Notes: generated from the sequence alone by a model not told the origin. Shown: positions 1 to 9,451, counted from the stretch's first letter. The stretch is DNA of 64,000 bases from Gordonia westfalica (GCF_900105725.1 NZ_FNLM01000034.1:1302001-1366000); one strand, 5' to 3'. Numbers and translations are program-made.

Positions 1-96
1 CCCGCCATCGCCTTTCGCGACCTCCCGGTGTTGAACGTGGTCAGCAAGGGCCGCATCCCGGATCCGTTCGAGGCCGCCGCCAAGTCCGACGACTAG
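1..96 (+). CDS. 3' end of an unidentified protein (partial)
   Basis: Only the last 31 codons are in the window, reading in frame from base 1 to a TAG stop at 94-96. The tail contains DLPVLNVVSKGRIPDP followed by an acidic/basic end. I do not recognise the family from this fragment. It lies upstream of mgtE on the same strand with an 79-bp gap, so co-transcription is possible but unsupported. Confidence 0.6.
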   Translation, partial: PAIAFRDLPVLNVVSKGRIPDPFEAAAKSDD

Positions 97-163
97 ATCC
101 GGAGCCCTCCCGGCGGCACAGAATCGCCGCTGCGGGAACGGCTTTGACCCAGGCGCCAGAAGT

Positions 164-169
164 TAGTCT
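164..169 (+). promoter_or_regulatory. -10 box of mgtE (leaderless type)
   Basis: TAGTCT fits the actinobacterial TANNNT -10 consensus and ends 6 nt before the GTG start at 176. Transcription would begin at or next to the start codon, giving a leaderless mRNA. No Shine-Dalgarno sequence is visible upstream of the GTG, which fits. Confidence 0.5.
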
Positions 170-175
170 CGTCGG

Positions 176-1519
176 GTGACGTACGCGACGCTCGACGCGA
201 ACCAGCTCGACGACCTCATCTCCGACGGCGACCTCGGCGCCGCCGCGACCGCGCTGTCCGCACTCCCCGCCGGCGACATCGCCGCCCTCCTCGACCGCCT
301 GTCCCACCAGGCGCGGGGCGTGGCCTTCCGTCTGCTTCCCAAGGATCTCGCCGTCGAGGTCTTCGACGATCTGTCCTCGGGCTCGCAGCGCCGGCTGATC
401 GACGATCTCGGGACGGTCGAGGTGGCGGCCGCCTTCGATCACCTCGACCCCGACGACCGCGCCGAACTCCTCGACGAACTGCCCGCCGGCGTCGCACGAG
501 CGCTCATCCAGCAGCTCACCCCCGCCGAACGTGACGTCACCGCGGTCGTCCTGGGTTACCCGCGCGGCTCGGTCGGGCGTCGGATGAGCCCCGAGTTCGT
601 CCATGCTCGTAGCGACGAGACCGCCAGCGCGGCCCTCGCCCGGGTCAGGGAACGGGGCCACGCCGCCGAGACGATCTACACCGTGCCCGTTCTCGACGAG
701 GCCCGGGTCCTGTGCGGCGTGGTCAGCCTGCGTGACCTGCTACTCGCCGACCCCGACGAAACCGTCGTCGGCCTGATGAGCAAGCCGATGTTCGCGCTCG
801 CCGACGACGACGCGGAGTCCACCGCCCAGCGATGCGTCGACCGGGGCATCCTCGCGATGCCCGTCGTCGACCGCGACAACCGACTGGTCGGCGTGCTCAC
901 CATCGACGACGCGGTGGAGGTCGTCGAGCAGGCCCGCGACACCGACGAGGCGCGGGCGGGTGCGCGCGAACCGCTGCGCGAGCCATATCTGCACGCGTCG
1001 ATCCTGTCGATCACCCGCGCCCGGATCGTGTGGCTGTTCGTCCTCGCGGTGTCGGCGATCCTCACCGTCAACGTCCTGGAGATCTTCGAGGGCACCCTCG
1101 AACAGAAGGTCGCCCTCGCACTGTTCATCCCGCTGCTCACCGGCATCGGTGGCAACACCGGGTCGCAGGCCGCGACCACCGTCACCCGTGCACTCGCCAC
1201 CGACGACGTGACCACCCGCGACGTCGTGCGGGTCGCGGCCAAGGAGGTGCGGGTCGGCCTGACCATGGGGTCACTGCTGGGCGTCGTCGGATTCGCCGTC
1301 GCCGCACTGGTGTACGGCGTCGACATCGGCACGGTGATCGGGCTGACGATCGTGTCGATCTGCACGATGGCCGCGACCGTCGGCGGCGTGATGCCGCTGG
1401 TCGCGAAATCCATCCGGGTGGACCCGGCGGTGTTCTCGACCCCGTTCATCTCGACCTTCTGCGACGCAACCGGTCTCATCGTCTACTTCTCCATCGCCAA
1501 GGCGGTTCTGGGACTCTAG
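176..1519 (+). CDS. mgtE: Magnesium transporter MgtE
   Basis: A 447-aa Mg2+ channel/transporter of the cytoplasmic membrane, the usual family length. The order is a helical MgtE N domain (about residues 10-120), a CBS-domain pair (about 125-250) that senses cytosolic Mg2+, and a C-terminal domain with five membrane helices (about 270-447). The family signature GIGGNTGSQ is near residue 323, and the last-helix motif PFISTFCD ends with the pore-lining Asp near 430. The GTG start at 176 is supported by the -10 box just upstream. The next gene, ilvD, has its own leader, so mgtE is probably a single transcription unit. Confidence 0.95.
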   Translation: MTYATLDANQLDDLISDGDLGAAATALSALPAGDIAALLDRLSHQARGVAFRLLPKDLAVEVFDDLSSGSQRRLIDDLGTVEVAAAFDHLDPDDRAELLDELPAGVARALIQQLTPAERDVTAVVLGYPRGSVGRRMSPEFVHARSDETASAALARVRERGHAAETIYTVPVLDEARVLCGVVSLRDLLLADPDETVVGLMSKPMFALADDDAESTAQRCVDRGILAMPVVDRDNRLVGVLTIDDAVEVVEQARDTDEARAGAREPLREPYLHASILSITRARIVWLFVLAVSAILTVNVLEIFEGTLEQKVALALFIPLLTGIGGNTGSQAATTVTRALATDDVTTRDVVRVAAKEVRVGLTMGSLLGVVGFAVAALVYGVDIGTVIGLTIVSICTMAATVGGVMPLVAKSIRVDPAVFSTPFISTFCDATGLIVYFSIAKAVLGL

Positions 1520-1589
1520 GCACCGCCGCGCGAGAACCGACAGCGCCGGCCGTGTCCGAATCATTTTGTTGTCGCATGTCACGGCGGAG

Positions 1590-1802
1590 TAGCCTGATCT
1601 CTCGGTGACTCGCGACGCCCACCCTCAGCGTGCGACGCCGTTCAACCCAGTTCTCGGGGCCACACAGCCTAATGAAACAAATCCCCGGGATCACGGTGTT
1701 GACCCCAGGAGTCCGACGAACGACAGAGCTTCGGCCCAGCACCGCCGGAAGCCCTTCGGCGGCGCCGACTCCGCCCGACCCGACGATCGATATGAGGAAG
1801 CC
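1590..1802 (+). promoter_or_regulatory. ilvD 5' leader with possible leader peptide
   Basis: TAGCCT at 1590-1595 is a plausible -10 box, leaving an untranslated leader of about 200 nt before ilvD. A short reading frame starting at ATG 1672 begins [14 protein letters not shown], with five Ile, Leu or Val codons within residues 4-14, and runs to 1815, overlapping the ilvD start by 13 nt. A GC hairpin (1742-1747 with 1757-1762) lies inside it. Ribosome-mediated control by branched-chain amino acids is possible but speculative. Confidence 0.3.
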
Positions 1803-3647
1803 ATGCCAGCCCTGAGGTCACGCACCACCACCGTCGGCCGCGAAGCCGCCGGAGCCCGCTCCCTGTGGCGCGCCACCGGGATGACCGACGACGATTTCGG
1901 CAAGCCGATCGTGGCGATCGCCAACTCGTACACGCAGTTCGTGCCGGGCCATGTGCACCTCAAGGATGTCGGTGAGATCGTCGCCGACGCGGTTCGGGCC
2001 GCGGGCGGCGTGCCCCGCGAGTTCCACACGATCGCCGTCGACGACGGCATCGCGATGGGTCACGGCGGCATGCTCTACTCGCTGCCCAGCCGCGAGATCA
2101 TCGCCGACTCCGTGGAATACATGGCCAACGCCCACACCGCCGACGCGCTGGTGTGCATCTCCAACTGCGACAAGATCACCCCCGGCATGCTCAATGCCGC
2201 GATGCGCCTGAACATCCCGACCGTGTTCGTCTCCGGCGGACCGATGGAGGCCGGCAAGGCCGTCGTCGTCGGCGACGTCGCGCATCCGTCGTCGGATCTG
2301 ATCACCACCATCTCCGCGTCGGCCAACAGCGCCGTCGACGAGGCCGGACTCGACGAGGTCGAGCGGTCCGCCTGCCCGACCTGTGGCTCGTGTTCGGGCA
2401 TGTTCACCGCCAACTCGATGAACTGCCTCACCGAGGCCCTCGGACTCGCCCTGCCGGGCAACGGTTCGACGCTGGCCACCCACGAGGCGCGTCGCGCCCT
2501 GTTCGAGCGCGCCGGCAAGGTCGTCATCGACGCCGCGAACCGTTGGTACCGCGAGGACGACGCGTCGGTCCTGCCGCGCAACATCGCGACCCCGGCCGCC
2601 TTCCGGAACGCGATGGCACTCGACGTGGCGATGGGCGGCTCGACCAACACCGTGCTGCACATCCTGGCCGCGGCGCAGGAGGGCGAGGTCGCCGACTTCG
2701 ATCTGTCGACCATCGACGAGATCAGCCGGAACGTCCCGTGCCTGTCGAAGGTCTCCCCCAATTCCGACTACCACATGGAAGACGTGCACCGCGCCGGCGG
2801 AATCCCGGCGATCCTCGGTGAACTCCGTCGCGCCGGACTGCTCGACGACACCACCTCGACGGTGTACAGCCCCACCCTGGCCCAGGCGCTCGACGACTGG
2901 GACATCCGTGGCGGCAAGGCGCTCGACGAGGCCGTCGAACTGTTCCATGCGGCGCCGGGCGGCGTGCGCACCACCACCCCGTTCTCGACCGCCAACCGGT
3001 GGAACTCGCTCGACACCGACGCCGCCGGGGGCTGCATCCGCGACCTCGAGCACGCGTACACCGTCGAAGGCGGCCTGTGCGTGCTGCGCGGAAACCTCGC
3101 ACCCGACGGCGCGGTCCTCAAGACCGCCGGGATCGACGAGGACCTGTGGCACTTCGAGGGTCCGGCCCGCGTGGTCGAGAGCCAGGAGGACGCCGTGCAG
3201 GTGATCCTGTCGAAGACCATCCAGGCCGGCGAGGTGCTGGTCGTGCGCTACGAGGGCCCCGCGGGCGGGCCGGGTATGCAGGAGATGCTGCACCCGACCG
3301 CCTTCATGAAGGGCACCGGCATGGGCAAGAAGTGCGCGCTCATCACCGACGGCCGGTTCTCCGGCGGATCGTCGGGCCTGTCGGTCGGCCACATGTCGCC
3401 GGAGGCGGCGTCGGGTGGCACGATCGGCCTCGTCGAGGACGGCGACCCCATCCTCATCGACGTCAAGACCCGTCGCCTCGAAGTCCTCGTCGACGACGAG
3501 GTGCTCGCCGAGCGCCGCGCGAAGATGGAGGCCTCGGAGCGCCCGTGGCAGCCGAAGGACCGCCAGCGCACCGTCACGACCGCGCTGCGCGCGTATGCGA
3601 AGCTCGCGACGTCGGCCGACAAGGGCGCCGTGCGTCAGGTCGACTGA
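1803..3647 (+). CDS. ilvD: Dihydroxy-acid dehydratase
   Basis: IlvD dehydrates 2,3-dihydroxy-3-methyl acids to 2-keto acids, the third common step of valine, leucine and isoleucine synthesis, in the cytosol. From ATG 1803 the product is 614 aa, close to E. coli IlvD. The iron-sulfur cysteines are visible: SNCDK (Cys122) and CPTCGSC (Cys191, 194, 197). GSTNTVLH and the C-terminal [15 protein letters not shown] substrate region are intact. The frame stays open back to GTG 1605, but the family N-terminus and the GAGGAAG ribosome site just before 1803 fix the later start. It converges on doxX across a long perfect palindrome. Confidence 0.97.
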   Translation: MPALRSRTTTVGREAAGARSLWRATGMTDDDFGKPIVAIANSYTQFVPGHVHLKDVGEIVADAVRAAGGVPREFHTIAVDDGIAMGHGGMLYSLPSREIIADSVEYMANAHTADALVCISNCDKITPGMLNAAMRLNIPTVFVSGGPMEAGKAVVVGDVAHPSSDLITTISASANSAVDEAGLDEVERSACPTCGSCSGMFTANSMNCLTEALGLALPGNGSTLATHEARRALFERAGKVVIDAANRWYREDDASVLPRNIATPAAFRNAMALDVAMGGSTNTVLHILAAAQEGEVADFDLSTIDEISRNVPCLSKVSPNSDYHMEDVHRAGGIPAILGELRRAGLLDDTTSTVYSPTLAQALDDWDIRGGKALDEAVELFHAAPGGVRTTTPFSTANRWNSLDTDAAGGCIRDLEHAYTVEGGLCVLRGNLAPDGAVLKTAGIDEDLWHFEGPARVVESQEDAVQVILSKTIQAGEVLVVRYEGPAGGPGMQEMLHPTAFMKGTGMGKKCALITDGRFSGGSSGLSVGHMSPEAASGGTIGLVEDGDPILIDVKTRRLEVLVDDEVLAERRAKMEASERPWQPKDRQRTVTTALRAYAKLATSADKGAVRQVD

Positions 3648-3654
3648 CACCTGT

Positions 3655-3711
3655 GAACACAAAGTGCGGGGTGAGTACCGGATTCCGGTACTCACCCCGC
3701 ACTTTGTGTTC
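3655..3711. terminator. Perfect 28-bp palindrome between convergent genes
   Basis: Arms 3655-3682 and 3684-3711 are exactly complementary around a single central base. It lies 8 bp past the ilvD stop and 11 bp past the doxX stop, so it can act as a bidirectional terminator. There is no T-tract. The arms include GTGCGGGGTGAGTACC. Confidence 0.7.
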
Positions 3712-3721
3712 GGGCAGGAGC

Positions 3722-4900
3722 TCAGTTGAGCGGGTTGGTGCCGTTCGCCAGAATCCAGACGGCTGCGGCTGCACCGACACCGACGATCAGCCAGACGAAC
3801 GACCCGACGAAGGGTCGACGCGCCCAGCCTCGCGGGTAGTCCAGTGAGTACAGACCCGGGCCGGTGAGGATGACGGCGGCCGCGGTGGCCGCGAGGAACA
3901 GCTCGTACTCCACTCCCTGTGCCGAGGCGAAGAACTCGAAACCGCCCGCCGCGGACAGCCGGAAGGCCGCGGCGATGAGCATCGTGCCGAGGATCGCCGA
4001 CGCACCGATCGGGGTCAGCAGGCCGAGGATGACCATGAGTCCGCCCACCGTCTCCGACAGTGCGCCGACGATGGCGAGGATCTGGGCATAGTCGGCGTTG
4101 AACCCACCGTCGACGAGCATCTGCTCGAACCCACTGAGGCGGGGCCCGTTCCACAGGCCGAACAGCTTCTGCAGTCCGTGGGCGCCGACGAAACCGCCGA
4201 GCGCGATCCGCAGCAACAGGAGGCCGAGGTCGATGGTGCCGCGCCGGGACTTCGCGAGCGCGTCGTCGAGATCCTCGTCGGCCACGGACCTGGTGTCGTA
4301 CTCGTCCTCACGCGACCGGTTCCGACGACGACCGAACAGTCCCCTGCTCTCTGGCTCGTCGTCGAGCAGGTCGGCGTCCGCCGCACGCGTCTCGTCCGGG
4401 CTCGCGCCGTAGCGGCCGGTGGTGTCCTCGTCGTCGAGGAAGTCGTAGCGCGCGGTGCCGACTGGCGGCAATGCGGGTTCGGGCCTGGTCGCGGTGTCGT
4501 CGGCGGGGATATCCGGCTGAACAGCGGTGCGACGCTCGAACTCCATCGTCGGTTCGGCGTCCGGCTCGGGGGTCGGCGGCGTTTCCGGGGTCCGTACGGG
4601 TTCCGGAGTGCGCGTCGGTTCCGGGACGGGCGCCGGCGGGCGCTCTGCGCTTCCCTTGAGCTGCCGGGTCTCCACATCGCCCGGATCGATGTCATCCAGT
4701 TCGTCGACCCGCGAGAACGGTGCCGGAGACCGCCGCGCGTGCCGGTTGTAGAAGTCATCGCGATCGACCGCGGGCCGCGGTGCGGGGGTCGGCGGATGGT
4801 CCGTGACCGGGATCTGACCCGTCGGCTCGTCGTACGGGCTGGTTGCGGGTGGGCTCGACGTATCGGGCTCCCGGGCGCTCGGCGTGTCGCGTTCGCTCAC
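3722..4900 (-). CDS. DoxX-family membrane protein with long disordered N-terminus
   Basis: A 392-aa protein in two parts. Residues 1 to about 215 are rich in Pro, Glu, Asp and Arg and contain no recognisable fold. Residues about 220-385 form a DoxX domain with membrane helices, including the typical helix LLLLRIALGGFVGAHGLQ and a GLLTPIGA loop. DoxX proteins are poorly defined; a mycobacterial member takes part in a membrane oxidoreductase complex in thiol stress. The GTG start at 4900 has TAGAGT 7 nt upstream on the minus strand. It is divergent from the lipoprotein gene next door, as for Rv3005c and lppZ (Rv3006). Confidence 0.85.
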   Translation of the reverse strand: MSERDTPSAREPDTSSPPATSPYDEPTGQIPVTDHPPTPAPRPAVDRDDFYNRHARRSPAPFSRVDELDDIDPGDVETRQLKGSAERPPAPVPEPTRTPEPVRTPETPPTPEPDAEPTMEFERRTAVQPDIPADDTATRPEPALPPVGTARYDFLDDEDTTGRYGASPDETRAADADLLDDEPESRGLFGRRRNRSREDEYDTRSVADEDLDDALAKSRRGTIDLGLLLLRIALGGFVGAHGLQKLFGLWNGPRLSGFEQMLVDGGFNADYAQILAIVGALSETVGGLMVILGLLTPIGASAILGTMLIAAAFRLSAAGGFEFFASAQGVEYELFLAATAAAVILTGPGLYSLDYPRGWARRPFVGSFVWLIVGVGAAAAVWILANGTNPLN

Positions 4901-4907
4901 AGGCCCG

Positions 4908-4972
4908 ACTCTAGAGGCTCACGGTGTGCGGTCCCCGCACCCCGACGGGGTGAGTCGGCACACCATTACTGT
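4908..4972. promoter_or_regulatory. Divergent leaderless promoters, doxX and lppZ-like
   Basis: On the minus strand TAGAGT (4908-4913) is 7 nt from the doxX GTG. On the plus strand TACTGT (4967-4972) is 7 nt from the lipoprotein ATG at 4980. Both fit TANNNT and predict transcripts starting at the start codon. Confidence 0.55.
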
Positions 4973-4979
4973 GGACGCC

Positions 4980-6110
4980 ATGTCGAACGGGCGGCCGGCG
5001 GGCCGAATGCTGGTGGCGATTCTGGCGGTGATCGCACTCGCGGTGGGCGGCTGTGCGAACTTCACCGAGCAGGACCGTCAGCGCGAGGCCGGCGCGTTCA
5101 GTCCCAACAACCGTCCGAGCGGTCAGCCCGAGCCGACGCCTCCCCCGGAGACGCCGCGGGACACCCAGCCGCCGCCCACTGGCCCGTGCGTCGACCCCGA
5201 CCCCGCGGTGATCGCGACATGTCTCGCGTCGACCGGTGGGGTGATGCCCGGCGACGACCAGGGCGAGGTGACGGTGGTCGCCGAACGCACGACCGGAAAG
5301 ATCATCACCACCAAGCGTTACGGACCCGAGCGGGTCCTCGGTCAGGCGCCGGTCGACGCGTCGGGCGACGGCGGACTCATCGACTTCGCCTTCTCGCCCA
5401 CCTACTCCCAGGATCGCCTGATCTACGCACTGATCACGACGTCGTCGGACAACCGCGTCGTACGACTCGCACCCGGCGACGTGCCCAAGCCGATCCTGAC
5501 CGGAATCCCCAAGGGCGCCACCGGGAACATGGGCTCGATGTACTTCCGCTCACCCACCGAACTGGTGGTCGCCACCGGCGATGCCGGGAATCCCGCGACC
5601 GCCGACGACCCGTCGTCGCTGGCCGGGAAGCTGTTGCTGATCACCTCGTTCACGTCGGGTGCCAGCCCGCGCCCACAGATCCTGGCTTCCGGCTTCGGGT
5701 CATCGGTTGCGCTGTGCCCCAACGAATCCACCGGGACCATCTACGTCGCCGACCAGAAGACCACCGAGGACCGCGTCCAGGTCATCGAAGAGGGCGGCCC
5801 CAAGGTGCTGTGGACGTGGCCCGACAAGCCGCAGATCGCCGGATGCGGTGTGGCAGGCGGCAGCATCTTCGTCTCCACGACCCGCACGCAGCGCATCGAG
5901 GGCATCCGCGAACCGACCCGCGAGGACCCGACCATCACCGCGCCGGTCGTGGCCCTCGAGAAGCGCTACGGCGCACTCGGCCGAATGGCCGCCCTGCCCA
6001 ACGGACTTCTGCAGGTGGCAACGGTCAACAAGCAGGCCGGCAACCCGAAGCCGACCGACGACAGGGTATTCCGCTTCCTGCCGCAGGGCGGGGGCAACGA
6101 CCGGACCTGA
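4980..6110 (+). CDS. Lipoprotein, PQQ-dependent sugar dehydrogenase-like beta-propeller (LppZ-like)
   Basis: A 376-aa exported lipoprotein. A basic N-terminus and hydrophobic helix lead to the lipobox VGGC, with Cys25 as the lipidation site. A Pro-rich linker (about 40-65) follows, then a soluble-glucose/sorbosone-dehydrogenase-type propeller: LIDFAFSPTYSQDRLIY, GNMGSMYF, VVATGDAGNP and SLAGKLLLI match the family. The position next to doxX matches M. tuberculosis LppZ. Whether it binds PQQ or has enzyme activity cannot be told. The frame extends upstream to 4884, but ATG 4980 is favoured by the signal peptide and the TACTGT box. Confidence 0.85.
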   Translation: MSNGRPAGRMLVAILAVIALAVGGCANFTEQDRQREAGAFSPNNRPSGQPEPTPPPETPRDTQPPPTGPCVDPDPAVIATCLASTGGVMPGDDQGEVTVVAERTTGKIITTKRYGPERVLGQAPVDASGDGGLIDFAFSPTYSQDRLIYALITTSSDNRVVRLAPGDVPKPILTGIPKGATGNMGSMYFRSPTELVVATGDAGNPATADDPSSLAGKLLLITSFTSGASPRPQILASGFGSSVALCPNESTGTIYVADQKTTEDRVQVIEEGGPKVLWTWPDKPQIAGCGVAGGSIFVSTTRTQRIEGIREPTREDPTITAPVVALEKRYGALGRMAALPNGLLQVATVNKQAGNPKPTDDRVFRFLPQGGGNDRT

Positions 6111-6479
6111 TCTCCGCGACGCGGACTCACTGTCCGCCGATCCAATTCCCTTCGCCCAACTAAGAATTGGATGGTGATCATTCGTCGAAATGGACGATTC
6201 CAACGAGCGGTGAATCGTCTGACTCCAGCACATCGAGCGGCGGTGGCGAATCCTCCGGCAGCAGTTCGTCAGACGAGTAGGGCCACGAACACGGGGATCA
6301 CCGCCCCCTGAGGTGCGAGCGAAGCGAGCCACGAAGGGCTGATGAGACCCATTGTCTCACCAGGGCCTTCGTGGCTCGTCGCTAACGCTCCTCACACCTC
6401 AGGCAGCAAAAGGGCACACTCCTCACACCTGACGCCGCGAAAGGCCACGCGCCTCACACCTCAGGCGGCGGGACGGCGT
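6111..6479. other. Intergenic region with an inverted pair of the dispersed repeat
   Basis: No convincing gene. An 8-bp stem (6141-6148 with 6164-6171) lies after the lipoprotein gene and may terminate it. The right half is repeat DNA: one copy of the dispersed repeat at 6308-6338 and an inverted copy at 6366-6403, followed by shorter CTCACACCT fragments up to 6470. A 46-codon frame at 6171-6311 has no family or ribosome-site support. Confidence 0.6.
6308..6403. repeat. Dispersed intergenic repeat, inverted pair
   Basis: The left arm starts CTGAGGTGCGAGCGAAGC and reads on through GAGCCACGAAGGG. The right arm (6366-6403) is the reverse complement of a full-length member, ending CTCACACCTCAGG. 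Together they could form a long imperfect hairpin between lppZ-like and gatB. Confidence 0.75.
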
Positions 6480-7985
6480 CTACTCGCAGGCGGCGAGGAC
6501 GAGTTCCTTGACGCGCGCCGGGTCGGCCTGACCGCGGGTGGCCTTCATGACGTCGCCGACGATCTTGCCTGCGGCCTGGACCTTGCCGCCGCGGATCTTC
6601 TCGGCGATGTCGGGGTTGGCGGCGAGTGCGTCGTCGACGGCCTTCTGCAGTGCCGAGTCGTCGCGGACGACCTCGAGGCCGCGGTCGGCGACGATCTGGG
6701 CGGGTTCGCCCTCACCGTCGAGAACGGCGGTGGCGACCTGCTGGGCGAGCTTGGTGGTCAACTTGCCCTCGTCGACGAGTCCGATGATCTCGGCGACCTG
6801 CGCCGGGGTGATGGACAGATCGGCCAAGTCGACGGCACGCGAATTCGCCTGCTGCGCAAGGAAAGACACCCACCAGCTGCGGGCGGCCTCGGGTGACGCG
6901 CCGGCGTCGACGGTGGCGATGATCAGGTCGACGGCACCGACGTTGACCAGGTCGCGCATGACCTCGTCGGAGACGCCCCACTCCTCCTGGATGCGGGCGC
7001 GGCGCAACCACGGCAGCTCGGGCAGGGTGGCGCGCAGTTCCTCGATCCACGCCGCATCCGGCTGGACCGGAGGCAGATCCGGCTCCGGGAAGTAGCGGTA
7101 GTCCTCGGCGGTCTCCTTGCGGCGGCCGGCGGAGGTGGTGCCGTCGGCCTCGTGGAAGTGCCGGGTCTCCTGCACGATCTCGCCCCCGGCCTGCAGAATC
7201 GCGGCCTGGCGACGCATCTCGTAGCGCACGGCGATCTCGACGCTCTTGAGCGAGTTGACGTTCTTGGTCTCGGTGCGGGTACCGAACTCGGAAGCGTCCT
7301 TGGCCATCAGCGACAGGTTCACGTCGCAGCGCATCGACCCCTGGTCCATGCGGACGTCCGACACATCGAGCGATTTGAGCAGATCGCGCAGTGCCGTCAC
7401 GTACGCGCGCGCCACCTCGGGTGCGCGATCGCCCGCTCCGACGATGGGTCGGGTGACGATCTCGACGAGCGGCACGCCGGCACGGTTGTAGTCGAGCAGC
7501 GAGTGGCTCGCACCGTGGATTCGGCCGGTGGCGCCGCCGATGTGTAGCGACTTGCCGGTGTCCTCCTCCATGTGTGCGCGCTCGATCTCGACGCGCCACG
7601 TGGTGCCGTCGGCGAGCAGGACGTCGAGGTAGCCGTCGTATGAGGTGGGCTCGTCGTACTGCGAGATCTGGTAGTTCTTCGGCTGGTCCGGGTAGAAGTA
7701 GTTCTTCCGCGCGAACTTGCTCGACGGCCGGATCGAGCAGTTCAGCGCCAGGCCGATCCGGATCGCGGACTCGATGGCCTTGGCGTTGGCGACCGGCAGC
7801 GAACCGGGCAGACCGATACACACGGGGCACACCTGGGTATTGGGCTCGGCGCCGAATTCGGTCGGGCATCCGCAGAACATCTTGGTCGCGGTACCCAGCT
7901 CGACGTGCACCTCGAGGCCCATCACCGGATCGAAAGCGGCGATGACCTCGTCGTACTCCAACAGTTCGACGGCGGCGGAAGTCAT
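6480..7985 (-). CDS. gatB: Aspartyl/glutamyl-tRNA amidotransferase subunit B
   Basis: GatB (501 aa, normal length) binds misacylated Glu-tRNA(Gln) or Asp-tRNA(Asn) and amidates it with ammonia supplied by GatA. The N-terminal catalytic domain begins with the typical GLEVHVEL and continues with [42 protein letters not shown] and EEDTGKSLH. The C-terminal part is the helical and YqeY-type tRNA-binding tail. TAAACT ends 7 nt upstream of the ATG, so the mRNA is probably leaderless. gatC and gatA are about 8 kb away here, separated by pfkA, a two-component system and an IS element. Confidence 0.97.
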   Translation of the reverse strand: MTSAAVELLEYDEVIAAFDPVMGLEVHVELGTATKMFCGCPTEFGAEPNTQVCPVCIGLPGSLPVANAKAIESAIRIGLALNCSIRPSSKFARKNYFYPDQPKNYQISQYDEPTSYDGYLDVLLADGTTWRVEIERAHMEEDTGKSLHIGGATGRIHGASHSLLDYNRAGVPLVEIVTRPIVGAGDRAPEVARAYVTALRDLLKSLDVSDVRMDQGSMRCDVNLSLMAKDASEFGTRTETKNVNSLKSVEIAVRYEMRRQAAILQAGGEIVQETRHFHEADGTTSAGRRKETAEDYRYFPEPDLPPVQPDAAWIEELRATLPELPWLRRARIQEEWGVSDEVMRDLVNVGAVDLIIATVDAGASPEAARSWWVSFLAQQANSRAVDLADLSITPAQVAEIIGLVDEGKLTTKLAQQVATAVLDGEGEPAQIVADRGLEVVRDDSALQKAVDDALAANPDIAEKIRGGKVQAAGKIVGDVMKATRGQADPARVKELVLAACE

Positions 7986-8112
7986 GGCTGCCAGTTTATG
8001 CGGCGATATCCCAGGGAGACGTTCAGGGTGATCACCGATGCCGGAAACCGGTCGTCGAACCTACTGTCGACGACATCGATTCACCGACCCATCGATCAGC
8101 AGGGAGACCCCG

Positions 8113-8343
8113 ATGACCACCGCACAACCCGCTTCCGCCGCCCCGCGACTCACGCGCTCCCGCTCGAACGCCTGGCTCGGCGGTGTCTGCGGCGGCATCG
8201 CCGAACGCTGGGGCTGGGACCCGACCCTCGTCCGCGTCCTGTTCGTGCTGTCGATGCTGCTCCCCGGCCCGCAGGTGCTGATCTACCTGGCCCTGTGGAT
8301 CGTCATCCCGCGCGAGCCCGTCCCGACCATCACCGCGGTCTAG
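8113..8343 (+). CDS. PspC-domain small membrane protein
   Basis: A 76-aa protein with one PspC domain. It has a short polar N-terminus, the conserved WLGGVCGGIAERWGWDP (about residues 22-38), and one strong membrane helix LFVLSMLLPGPQVLIYLALW ending in IVIPRE. PspC proteins are linked to envelope-stress responses and sensing, but a lone copy like this has no defined role. ATG 8113 follows CAGGGAGA, a fair ribosome site. Its last 4 bp overlap the convergent pfkA stop. Confidence 0.85.
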   Translation: MTTAQPASAAPRLTRSRSNAWLGGVCGGIAERWGWDPTLVRVLFVLSMLLPGPQVLIYLALWIVIPREPVPTITAV

Positions 8344-9374
8344 CCGAAGATGACCCGGATCTCCTTGTACTGATCCTGCGGAACGGTCTTCAGCTCACCG
8401 AGTGCCTCGTCGAAGGTGATTCGATCGATTCGCGTTCCGTGCAGGGCGACCATCTGTCCCCAGCCCTTCTCGGCGACGAGGTCCGCGGTGGCCATACCCA
8501 TGCGGGTGGCGAGGACCCGGTCGTAGGCCGACGGCACCCCGCCGCGCTGGATGTGGCCGAGGACCGTGGCCCGGGTCTCGATGCCGGTCCGTTCCTCGAT
8601 GAGCGGCGCCAGCACCTCGGCGACGCCCCCGAGCCGGGGCCGGTTGAACCCGTCGAGACCCTTGGTGGAGTACGCCTCCGTCATCTCGGGGAGCTTGAAA
8701 CCCTCCGCGACGACGACCATCGGTGCACGACCGCGCGCCTTGACACTCGTCACCCAGGCGCAGATCTGGTCGAGACTCTCGGGGTTCTCCGGGATCAGGA
8801 TGACGTGCGCGCCACCGGCGATACCCGAGTGCAGTGCGATCCAGCCCGCGTGCCGGCCCATGACCTCGAGCACCATGCACCTCTTGTGCGAGTTGCCGGT
8901 GGTGCGCAGGCGGTCGATGGCCTCGGTGGCGATCTCGACGGCCGTGTTGAACCCGAATGTGTAATCGGTGGCGTCGATGTCGTTGTCGATGGTCTTCGGT
9001 ACGCCGACGATGTTGATCCCGTCGTCGAACAGTCTTTTCGACGCCGAGGCCGTGCCCTCTCCGCCGATCGCGATGACGCCGTCGATACCGAGGTTCCGGA
9101 GGACCTTCTTGATGTTGTCGGGGCCGCCGTCGGGTTCGGTGTAGGGACCGAACCTGCTCGTCCCCAGGATCGTTCCGCCCTGGTTGGACAGACCGCGCAC
9201 GGTCGAGCGGTTCAACTCCATGATGTCGCCGTAGACGAGACCGGCCCAGCCGTCTTTGAAGCCGACGAATTCGTGGCCGTAGACGGTCTCCCCCTTGAGC
9301 ACTGCACCGCGGATGACGGCGTTCAGGCCGGGGCAGTCGCCACCGGAGGTGAGAATGCCGAATCTCTTCGCCAT
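8340..9374 (-). CDS. pfkA: 6-phosphofructokinase
   Basis: A 344-aa enzyme that phosphorylates fructose 6-phosphate in glycolysis. SGGDCPG is at the N-terminus. GGEGT lies at 104-108 and PKTIDND at 126-132 carries the catalytic Asp. In this family Gly at the fourth position of GG(D/E)(G/D) goes with ATP as donor while Asp goes with pyrophosphate, so ATP is predicted. The Lys in PKTIDND is the form shared with PPi-type and mixed actinobacterial enzymes. A GGGAGG ribosome site precedes ATG 9374. The gene neighbours gatB as in mycobacteria. Confidence 0.95.
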   Translation of the reverse strand: MAKRFGILTSGGDCPGLNAVIRGAVLKGETVYGHEFVGFKDGWAGLVYGDIMELNRSTVRGLSNQGGTILGTSRFGPYTEPDGGPDNIKKVLRNLGIDGVIAIGGEGTASASKRLFDDGINIVGVPKTIDNDIDATDYTFGFNTAVEIATEAIDRLRTTGNSHKRCMVLEVMGRHAGWIALHSGIAGGAHVILIPENPESLDQICAWVTSVKARGRAPMVVVAEGFKLPEMTEAYSTKGLDGFNRPRLGGVAEVLAPLIEERTGIETRATVLGHIQRGGVPSAYDRVLATRMGMATADLVAEKGWGQMVALHGTRIDRITFDEALGELKTVPQDQYKEIRVIFG

Positions 9375-9451
9375 GTGGTGAGACCCTCCCTTTCGTACGC
9401 GACGAACACACCCAATCTAGTGCCCGGATGCCCGGACCGCTGAGCACGAAT

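Noticed and set aside
1605..1802. A 66-residue N-terminal extension of IlvD
   Set aside because: The extension has no similarity to IlvD, and ATG 1803 has a GAGGAAG ribosome site and the expected protein length.
1818..4154. A 778-codon open frame on the minus strand opposite ilvD
   Set aside because: It lies antisense to a clearly real ilvD, is rich in Arg, Gly and His as expected of a high-GC shadow frame, crosses the palindrome and matches no family.
6171..6311. A 46-codon frame between the lipoprotein gene and gatB
   Set aside because: No ribosome site, no family match, and it ends in the dispersed repeat.
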